This document shows positions 44,867 to 50,416 of a DNA stretch of 50,416 nt, piece by piece. Source of the DNA: Bacteroides sp. (GTDB lineage Bacteria; Bacillota; Clostridia; Lachnospirales; Lachnospiraceae); assembly GCA_023666705.1 (NCBI GenBank), contig JAMPBO010000021.1:1-50416 (forward strand), given 5' to 3'. Positions within the stretch are counted from its first letter, which is position 1, and each line of letters starts with the position of its first letter. The notes under the pieces were generated by a model, which saw only the letters and a list, made by a program, of their open reading frames with translations, made no database searches and was not told where the DNA came from. The position numbers and the translations under genes are program-made.

Positions 44867-46123
44867 TTAGATATCACGCATGTAATCCCCGATAAAGGAA
44901 AGAGAGCCGCACACAACAATCACGTCATCCTGACAGGCAATTTCAAGTGCATACTGCATCGCCGTTTCCGTATTTTTTGCTGTCACGGTATTGACTCCCC
45001 TTTTTGCAATCAGCTCTGCAAGCACTGTATTTTCAAGCCCTCTGTCATTATTTGGGGTAACCACTATGGCATATTGCATCGTGCCGGACAATATATCCAC
45101 CAGCTTCCCATACTCTTTATCCCTTAATACTCCTATTATATATATAATCTTCTTATTTGTAAAATATTTATGCAGGGATTTTTTTAATGCATACCATGCC
45201 TGCTCGTTATGGGCACCGTCAACTACCACATAAGGGGCTTCCCGCACCAAGGTAAATCTTCCCAGCCACCTTGTTTTCCTTATGGCATTTTTTATTGTAT
45301 CAATGGTAACATTTTCAATATGGGTTGCCGCTTCAATGGCTGTCGCAGCATTTACAACCTGATATTCTCCCAACGCAGAAATAAAATATTCCTCATCCTT
45401 ATAGGTAAATGTGGTTCCCTTGATATCCATATCCAGAATCTTGATATTCTTATCCTCAACCGGGAAAAATGCCGTGCTTTTCTCTTTGCAGGTTTTTGCA
45501 AGCACATCAAATACTCTTTTCTCCTGCGGTGCGGATACACACAGACTTTTCTCTTTTATGATGCCCGCCTTCTGAACGGCAATTTCTTCTACCGTGTCTC
45601 CCAAAAACTGCATATGGTCCCTTGAAATCTGCGTCATAACTGACAGATACGGCCTCTTCAAAACATTGGTTCCATCCAGCAAGCCTCCCATCCCACACTC
45701 AATCAGTGCAAAATCCACCCTTTGCTCATAAAACAGTAAAAATGCAACCGCCGTTTCTATCTCAAATGCAGTAGGCGAAAGAAATCCGTCTCTTTGCATG
45801 TCTTCCGCCTTACATGCTACTGTTGTCAGCACATTGGAAAAGGTATCACCATCAATGTATGTACCATTTAACTGAAACCGTTCCAGATATGTAAATATGG
45901 TCGGAGACACATACCTGCCCACACGATATCCTGCTGTTATCAAAATATCCTGCATAAAAGCAAAAACAGAGCCCTTACCATTGGTCCCGGCAATATGCAG
46001 GCATTTCACCTGTTCCTGCGGATTGCCTAACCTACGTAAAAGCTCCTTTATACTATCTAAGCCCGGTCGCTGACCGAGCTTATTTTTATTTTCAATATAT
46101 CTTACAGCCTCCGTAAAATCCAT
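44867..46123 (-). CDS. folC: Folylpolyglutamate synthase/dihydrofolate synthase FolC
   Basis: Mur-ligase-type enzyme adding Glu to (dihydro)folate/dihydropteroate. CLHIAGTNGKGSVFAFM (P-loop), ALIECGMGGLLDGTNV, VVDGAHNEQAW and IGVLRDKEY are present. ATG 46123 (MDFTEAVRYI) is preferred, with GAGGAAA upstream; an in-frame ATG six codons earlier overlaps the ribosome binding site. It is 18 nt behind the polysaccharide deacetylase gene. Confidence 0.95.
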   Translation of the reverse strand: MDFTEAVRYIENKNKLGQRPGLDSIKELLRRLGNPQEQVKCLHIAGTNGKGSVFAFMQDILITAGYRVGRYVSPTIFTYLERFQLNGTYIDGDTFSNVLTTVACKAEDMQRDGFLSPTAFEIETAVAFLLFYEQRVDFALIECGMGGLLDGTNVLKRPYLSVMTQISRDHMQFLGDTVEEIAVQKAGIIKEKSLCVSAPQEKRVFDVLAKTCKEKSTAFFPVEDKNIKILDMDIKGTTFTYKDEEYFISALGEYQVVNAATAIEAATHIENVTIDTIKNAIRKTRWLGRFTLVREAPYVVVDGAHNEQAWYALKKSLHKYFTNKKIIYIIGVLRDKEYGKLVDILSGTMQYAIVVTPNNDRGLENTVLAELIAKRGVNTVTAKNTETAMQYALEIACQDDVIVVCGSLSFIGDYMRDI

Positions 46124-46141
46124 GCTGTCATTTCCTCGCAA

Positions 46142-47203
46142 TTATTCTTCATAATCAGGTGTATAGCTTACATGCTGTACCGGTGTGGTGTAATCATCAA
46201 TCGGACAAATCTCATATCCCTCTGCCCTAAGGGTATCAATCAAATCTCCCAACGCTTCTATGGTTGTCTCACTCGTCTCAAGATCATGCATCAGCACCAT
46301 GGAATCGCCCTCGTTTGCCCTTACATAATTCATAACCGTCTCGTTCAACTCGTCCGGATCCATGTTGGCTGTCATGGCGTCCCCGCTTAATGCGTTCCAG
46401 TCATAGTATCTGATATCTTCCTTGTACAAATATTCCATAAGCTCCTGTATGTCAACGTCTGAAACCGTATTGGAGCTTCCGCCAGGAAATCTGTAATATC
46501 TGCAGTTGACTCCTGTCTGCTCATACAGGAAAGTATGTAACTCACTGACATCCTTGATAAATGCTTCCTTTGATGCATATATCTCACTGTACACATGGGT
46601 GTAAGAATGCATGCCAAGTGTATGTCCATCTGCAACGATCCTTCTATACTCATCCCAAAGTGACTCGTCCGGATTATGTACCACAAAGAAAGTTGCTTTC
46701 ACATTCTTATCTTTTAATACATCCAAAAGCTCTCCGGTATGACTGCTTGGTCCATCATCAAAGGTAAGATAAACCTTTTTGCCGTTCATAACAGGTTCCG
46801 TTGCTTCCACAGAAGCCTGTGTCTCCTCCGACACATCTGCCTGTTCTTCCGAAGAATATGAATTTGCAAGTATCTGGCTGTCCTCAACTCTTGTTTTGTC
46901 AATATTGTCCGAGGCGTAATCATCAAGTTCGGATCCCAGTGCCATTTGGATTTCGCCCCACTCGGTTGTAAGGGATTTCTCAACACTGACCTTCGTATCA
47001 CCCAGCGTATTAATCAAGTCATCCATTCTTCTCTCAAGACTGTTTAACCTCATCATAAGATATAGCGATACCATCATCGGAAGCACGAACATAAACAATG
47101 CTGCAAGCACAATCAGCCGCTTTATGCTATCGACATTTCTTCTGTTAAAGGACTCGTCGGACTCATTATTTTTTTTCGTTTCTAAATTTTTTTCATTTTT
47201 CAT
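46142..47203 (-). CDS. Membrane-anchored polysaccharide deacetylase (353 aa)
   Basis: An N-terminal membrane helix (LIVLAALFMFVLPMMVSLYL, about residues 30-50) and a Ser/Glu-rich stalk precede a NodB-type CE4 domain. All five motifs are seen: YLTFDDGPSSHT, LGMHSYTHVYS (HxxxH), RFPGGSSNT, YDWNALSGDA and VLMHD. Likely removes acetyl groups from peptidoglycan or another surface polymer. It is the first gene before folC with unclear functional link. Start ATG behind AAGGGGTTATT. Confidence 0.93.
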   Translation of the reverse strand: MKNEKNLETKKNNESDESFNRRNVDSIKRLIVLAALFMFVLPMMVSLYLMMRLNSLERRMDDLINTLGDTKVSVEKSLTTEWGEIQMALGSELDDYASDNIDKTRVEDSQILANSYSSEEQADVSEETQASVEATEPVMNGKKVYLTFDDGPSSHTGELLDVLKDKNVKATFFVVHNPDESLWDEYRRIVADGHTLGMHSYTHVYSEIYASKEAFIKDVSELHTFLYEQTGVNCRYYRFPGGSSNTVSDVDIQELMEYLYKEDIRYYDWNALSGDAMTANMDPDELNETVMNYVRANEGDSMVLMHDLETSETTIEALGDLIDTLRAEGYEICPIDDYTTPVQHVSYTPDYEE

Positions 47204-47223
47204 AATAACCCCTTTACAAATCC

Positions 47224-47260
47224 ATATATTGTGTTATAATATCATTTAGATACAATATAT
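47224..47260. repeat. Short inverted repeat ATATATTGT/ACAATATAT
   Basis: Nine-bp arms at 47224-47232 and 47252-47260 flank an AT-rich centre upstream of the deacetylase gene. The sequence TCCATATATTGT here is the reverse complement of ACAATATATGGA near 48203, on the other side of the 47397 gene. It may be an operator or only AT-rich chance. Confidence 0.45.
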
Positions 47261-47396
47261 TTGGGCAACCTTTTCAGATTTTTCCCAAAAAAGGTTGCAA
47301 TTTTTATTGTAAACCAAATTCCATATTATGTCAAGCAAAATTCTAAAAAAACCGCTATTTTTCTACCCTTTTTTCCAGATGTTATGTTAATCCAAA

Positions 47397-48176
47397 TTAT
47401 GATTTAACACTTTTATAGTATAATTGTCTCCATTTTTTTCCCTCCTCCTGAATGTCTTTTGTAAGCTTCACTAACTCATCATATTGTGCCCGATACCTTT
47501 TTTCCATATCCTCCGCCCGCTTTTTCAGATTTTCCTCAAACTCCTCACGGAGCCCGGCACTTACACGGTCAAATTCCTCCTGCTTTATCTTGCATTTTCC
47601 CTTTAACTCATCTATATATTCCGCCTTACACATAATCTGCTCTTCTGCAGTAAGCTCTCCTGAAGCACCTGCCTTTAACACAAATGTCTTTAATGCAGGC
47701 TCATTTCTGTATTTGCACCGCAAAATATAATGCTCCCCATTGTAATACAGGATATAGTCCTCGATAATCTGCTCGCCTGAGACAAGCAGCCTGCTTTTTC
47801 GTTCCGACTCCGGGAACGAATAGATTAGTTCCTGCCTGTTACTTGCGGGATTATCAGTCTGATAAATCAAAAGTGCCCTGTCATTCATTTTTTCAAGCTT
47901 AATGTTTCTTATATTTTTTACATTTCCTATATCCGAAAGGAGTATGATTCTGTTTTCTCCTCCTACCACATCCCAGATTAAATCATTTGCGGTATTGAGA
48001 TAAGCAAGGCAAATATCATCCCCCGACATGCAGGTACAAAGCTCCGACCCATAATCCCGCCGCAGCACACTCCATTGAATATTTCGCTGGTTTGAAAACA
48101 AAATGATATTGATATTATTACCCTCATCGCAGACTACTACCCGCCTGCCATTTTGTAACCGAAAGATTTTTTCCAT
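47397..48176 (-). CDS. Coiled-coil protein of unknown function (259 aa)
   Basis: N-terminal about 160 residues are beta-rich (MEKIFRLQNGRRVVVCDEG, ILFSNQRNIQWSVLRRDYG), suggesting a propeller- or sandwich-like domain that includes repeated short strand pairs. The C-terminal about 90 residues form a charged coiled coil (EEFDRVSAGLREEFEENLKK). No signal or membrane segment. Start 48176 is preferred, with GGAG 6-7 nt upstream; an in-frame ATG four codons earlier has no site. Divergent from the Cys-rich gene at 48280, so they may share control. I do not recognise it. Confidence 0.75.
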   Translation of the reverse strand: MEKIFRLQNGRRVVVCDEGNNINIILFSNQRNIQWSVLRRDYGSELCTCMSGDDICLAYLNTANDLIWDVVGGENRIILLSDIGNVKNIRNIKLEKMNDRALLIYQTDNPASNRQELIYSFPESERKSRLLVSGEQIIEDYILYYNGEHYILRCKYRNEPALKTFVLKAGASGELTAEEQIMCKAEYIDELKGKCKIKQEEFDRVSAGLREEFEENLKKRAEDMEKRYRAQYDELVKLTKDIQEEGKKWRQLYYKSVKS

Positions 48177-48279
48177 AATCCGCTCCATTATTTCTTTAAA
48201 TACAATATATGGAAGTTATAGAACAAAAATTACAAATGCGAATATATTATTGTAAGCATAATTTGAAAGGAATAAAACT

Positions 48280-49158
48280 ATGTCTAAATCCTGTGGCTGT
48301 AACAAAAGAGTAATCAGTAACACAATCCGTAATTCAAACGGCTGCGATTCCTGTCACGATGTATGTGTTGAACCTCAATGCGGTACACCTGAATATTTAA
48401 CGGTTCTGGCTCCTGTCGTATATGATGAAATAGGAATAAATGTGTGTCGTTCCATTACTTTGCCTGCAGATTTGCTGACCGGTTTTCCAACGGCGGCATA
48501 CGCAAGTGCAGAGGTTATAGATATCACAGTTCCTACTGACCCTGTTGCAATCAGCCCAATCAACTCCAGACCGAACTGCTACGAGGTTACCCTCACAAAT
48601 CTGACAGTTTCTTTTGCAGTAAGACTTTATGACTGCTGCAAGAGGCTTCTGACAACTGCAACGGTTGGCGGTGTTGTTTATCTTCCTACCAGCACGGAAG
48701 ATGCGGGCTACAATGCAGACACCAATCCGTCATCCGTTACACTTGAGCTTTTTGCTCCTTATGGTGTCTCCTATACGGACGGTGCAATCGCCTCTCCGGA
48801 ACTGAACTATATTGGATTTGCGTCAACTAACAACACGATAAACCAAGGGCTTAACTTGATGTCGATACCGAAAGTGTTAGATTTTGATATAGCAGACGGT
48901 ACAATCACAGTTGGGCTTACGCTGATTGTTAAGACAATTTATTTTACGCAGTATCAGCTTCCGCATAACGGCAGACCGGTAATATCCAAGGGTACTTTAG
49001 CACCTGAGGACGAGTCCTTGTGTATGACATTTGTAAGCGGCAGTCTGCTCGACCGGAATATCAAACCACTGGAACCATGCAACCCGCTTGATAATAAGGA
49101 AGCTTGTAATTCCTGCACAGACCCGACAGATTGTGCCTGTATTACTCCTGACAACTAA
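48280..49158 (+). CDS. Cys-rich protein, possible surface or spore-coat protein (292 aa)
   Basis: No signal peptide. Cys cluster at the N-terminus (SKSCGCNKR, GCDSCHDVCVEPQCG; Cys 5, 7, 22, 25, 29, 34), a central beta-rich Thr/Val/Ile/Asn part (LTNLTVSFAVRLYDCCKRL), and a second Cys cluster at the C-terminus (ACNSCTDPTDCACI). The pattern is that of cross-linked structural proteins, and spore coat or exosporium is one possibility; I find no family match. Ribosome binding site GAAAGGAATAAAACT. Ends at a strong terminator. Confidence 0.75.
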   Translation: MSKSCGCNKRVISNTIRNSNGCDSCHDVCVEPQCGTPEYLTVLAPVVYDEIGINVCRSITLPADLLTGFPTAAYASAEVIDITVPTDPVAISPINSRPNCYEVTLTNLTVSFAVRLYDCCKRLLTTATVGGVVYLPTSTEDAGYNADTNPSSVTLELFAPYGVSYTDGAIASPELNYIGFASTNNTINQGLNLMSIPKVLDFDIADGTITVGLTLIVKTIYFTQYQLPHNGRPVISKGTLAPEDESLCMTFVSGSLLDRNIKPLEPCNPLDNKEACNSCTDPTDCACITPDN

Positions 49159-49175
49159 TTAAAGCCCTTACTATG

Positions 49176-49225
49176 ATATGCTGCAGGGAATTCATTTAAA
49201 AATGAATTCTCTTGTGGCATATTTT
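49176..49225 (+). terminator. Terminator of the Cys-rich gene
   Basis: An inner stem GAATTCATT/AATGAATTC (49188-49196 with 49201-49209) is continued by an outer ATATGC/GCATAT pair, followed by TTTTTATTTTTT on the plus strand. Confidence 0.85.
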
Positions 49226-49320
49226 TATTTTTTAAATTACTTTTTGATTACATAAATATTTTATCCAATAAAGGTAATACTATTGATACATTATTTTCTA
49301 TATAGAAGGAGTGAATATTT

Positions 49321-49668
49321 ATGAAAAGAATAAAATCTACATTAGCACTTGCTGCTACTCTTTTGACATTGACATTTGCACTTACTGCATGTGGCTCTAA
49401 TGACGAGGCAAACAATGGGAGTTCTGGTTCAAGTGCAACCAATCAGACCAACACAACCCAAAACAGTAACAATGACAACAACAATTCAGGCTCTACCAGC
49501 AATGGTGCTGCAAACGACATTAAGGATGCAGCTGATGATGTAACAAATGGTGCCAAGGATGCAGTTGACGGCGTAATTGATGGTGCCGAGGATATGTTAG
49601 AGGGCGAGGACAGCAACACGAACAGCAATAATAACAAAAAGAACACAACTTCATCCAGTAAAAGATAA
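49321..49668 (+). CDS. Small low-complexity lipoprotein (115 aa)
   Basis: Signal peptide (MKRIKSTLALAATLLTL) with lipobox LTACG, then Asn/Ser/Thr/Gly-rich linkers flanking an amphipathic region with repeated Asp/Ala/Gly patterns (IKDAADDVTNGAKDAVDGVI). The tail is Asn/Lys/Ser/Thr. Ribosome binding site AGAAGGAGTGAATATTT. Extracellular, membrane-anchored; unknown function. The helical repeat resembles DUF-type small stress lipoproteins (YtxH/CsbD-like), but similarity is weak. Confidence 0.8.
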   Translation: MKRIKSTLALAATLLTLTFALTACGSNDEANNGSSGSSATNQTNTTQNSNNDNNNSGSTSNGAANDIKDAADDVTNGAKDAVDGVIDGAEDMLEGEDSNTNSNNNKKNTTSSSKR

Positions 49669-49725
49669 GCTGTCCTGCTTTAATATTACGGACCCAGAAA
49701 AAATATTGCACTTAGTTTTTGTGTT

Positions 49726-49753
49726 AGCCGTTGCTATTCCGGTAGCAACGGCT
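49726..49753 (+). terminator. Terminator of the small lipoprotein gene
   Basis: A perfect 10-bp stem AGCCGTTGCT/AGCAACGGCT with an 8-nt loop, followed by ATTTTC on plus. Confidence 0.75.
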
Positions 49754-49766
49754 ATTTTCATTCATC

Positions 49767-50114
49767 CTACATATGGAATGACGATTCTATTTTATTCATC
49801 ATGGCATCGTATTGCACATACATTCTCTGTACACTATTTTCCAGCAGATAATAGTGCATGATATAAGGAACAAGCAAAATAAGGATTGCGGCAGAAAGTG
49901 CCAGTATCGCAAGGCTGCCCGTAAAATGTACATATAGGATACAAATAATTTCCGCAATTGCAAACAATGCCATGACAATCAGGTGAACCTGACGCTCGTG
50001 GGCAAAAAAAGCAATCTGCACCAGATGCTTCTTTGCTTCCTGTTCCCAATTTCCGTTATCCTGTTCGATTAAATTATCTATGTAATTTAAGTATGCCAGT
50101 ATTCTTTTTTTCAT
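49767..50114 (-). CDS. Small membrane protein with two helices (115 aa)
   Basis: Begins MKKRILAYLNYIDNLIEQD with a charged N-terminus, followed by two hydrophobic segments (LIVMALFAIAEIICILYV and LAILALSAAILILLVPYIM) separated by a short turn. No recognised motif. ATG 50114 has AAAGGAGAG upstream; a longer reading by 14 codons does not. It lies downstream of copy 2 of the structured element in the same orientation as trpS lies downstream of copy 1. Confidence 0.75.
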   Translation of the reverse strand: MKKRILAYLNYIDNLIEQDNGNWEQEAKKHLVQIAFFAHERQVHLIVMALFAIAEIICILYVHFTGSLAILALSAAILILLVPYIMHYYLLENSVQRMYVQYDAMMNKIESSFHM

Positions 50115-50152
50115 GTTTGCTCTCCTTTTTTTCTTTAATAATCTAGGCAATT

Positions 50153-50316
50153 GCAAAACTCTGTCTTTTGAAAACGTTCGTTGTACAATATAGACAAATC
50201 ACCACAAGGCACACTTTCGTTATGTGTCGCACGTAACGGTACTAAGCTCGAAGAGACCTCGCTAAGTACCGACGGCTCCACAATGCCTTGCTTGCGATAT
50301 TGTCTATATTGTACAA
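50153..50316 (-). repeat. Structured palindromic element, copy 2 (136-bp core 50181-50316)
   Basis: Same length and orientation as copy 1, with 113 of 136 core bases identical and no gap. The outer 17-bp stem is perfect here. The hairpin at core 57-63/85-91 has A-T where copy 1 has G-C, and the GAAA mini-hairpin has A-U where copy 1 has G-C on the minus strand. A shared tail GCAAAACTCTGT is at 50153-50164. It lies upstream of the small membrane protein gene. Confidence 0.85.
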
Positions 50317-50416
50317 CTACTTATCGATAATATGACATTTCGCAATCACCTATTTAATAATCAACACATCCCTCATTGTACCGGAACCAGAACCAGAGTT
50401 TCATAATCAATTGCAT
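50317..50416. other. Window end: no supported gene
   Basis: The last 100 nt hold no complete gene. On the minus strand a reading frame running in from beyond the window could end near 50375 (ending LVLVPVQ) or 50354, but too little is present to choose a frame. Confidence 0.3.

Noticed and set aside
32034-50316. Interpretation of the two palindromic copies as ends of a composite transposon
   Set aside because: They are direct, not inverted, with 18 kb of core chromosomal genes between them, and no transposase or target-site duplication is seen.
1-50416. CRISPR array, prophage, integrase, tRNA or rRNA genes
   Set aside because: No regularly spaced direct repeats, no phage or transposase genes, and no tRNA/rRNA consensus segments were seen on either strand by reading; a dedicated search could still find a weak case.

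Overview
The window looks like a chromosomal segment of a low-to-moderate-GC member of the Clostridia, most likely a Lachnospiraceae species. The evidence is the dgt-dnaG-rpoD-trmK-nif3-TGS/uridine kinase order, a ClpC of Firmicutes type, AGGAGG-type ribosome binding sites, SigA-type promoters with 17-nt spacers, and several hypothetical proteins of a type I associate with that family. The genus cannot be fixed from the sequence alone. Almost all genes are on the minus strand. Coding density is high, and I see no prophage, insertion sequence, integrase or CRISPR array.

Layout. 1-3.3 kb: HD hydrolase, nitroreductase, RadA and a small conserved protein. 3.5-9.3 kb: a tightly overlapping purM-purN-purD-gntR-clpC operon with a near-consensus promoter, divergent from a soluble sugar-sensor/GGDEF protein (9.5-11.8 kb). 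11.9-12.8 kb: a two-gene cassette, DUF3990 plus its usual partner, which may be a toxin-antitoxin pair. 12.9-15.8 kb: metF, a thioesterase, a coiled-coil protein and a second nitroreductase. 15.9-16.24 kb: the RNase P RNA gene on the plus strand, whose 3' end touches the stop codon of the convergent kinase gene. 16.2-23.4 kb: the macromolecular-synthesis operon. 23.6-24.7 kb: a PrsA-like lipoprotein. 24.9-28.4 kb: a carbohydrate ABC importer (binding protein and two permeases, no ATPase). 28.7-32 kb: an apparently inactive alpha/beta hydrolase, a membrane protein and trpS. 32.2-34.9 kb: an ABC-F protein with an elaborate hairpin leader, a small Cys-rich protein and a zinc phospholipase C-like protein. 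35-38.8 kb: a heterodimeric ABC exporter. 38.9-42.5 kb: ppk1 and ppx/gppA (polyphosphate turnover). 42.6-47.2 kb: folate genes (folBK, folP, an HD protein, folC) and a polysaccharide deacetylase. 47.4-50.1 kb: poorly characterised genes, including a Cys-rich plus-strand protein, a small lipoprotein and a membrane protein.

The strongest unexplained signal is a 136-bp structured element present twice (32034-32169 and 50181-50316). The copies are about 83% identical with no gaps. Each sits in the same orientation about 60-67 nt upstream of a minus-strand start codon (trpS, and a small membrane protein). The differences between the copies preserve pairing, including two compensatory base-pair changes. 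The remaining A.C mismatches on the plus strand become G.U wobbles on the minus strand. This points to a family of minus-strand structured RNAs (leader or intergenic RNAs), or a mobile palindromic element that spreads such a structure. Secondary points of interest are the three-hairpin leader of the ABC-F gene together with loss of its second Walker A lysine, the loss of catalytic residues in the alpha/beta hydrolase, the DUF3990 cassette, the paired stem structures between binding-protein and permease genes, and the rnpB/kinase overlap.
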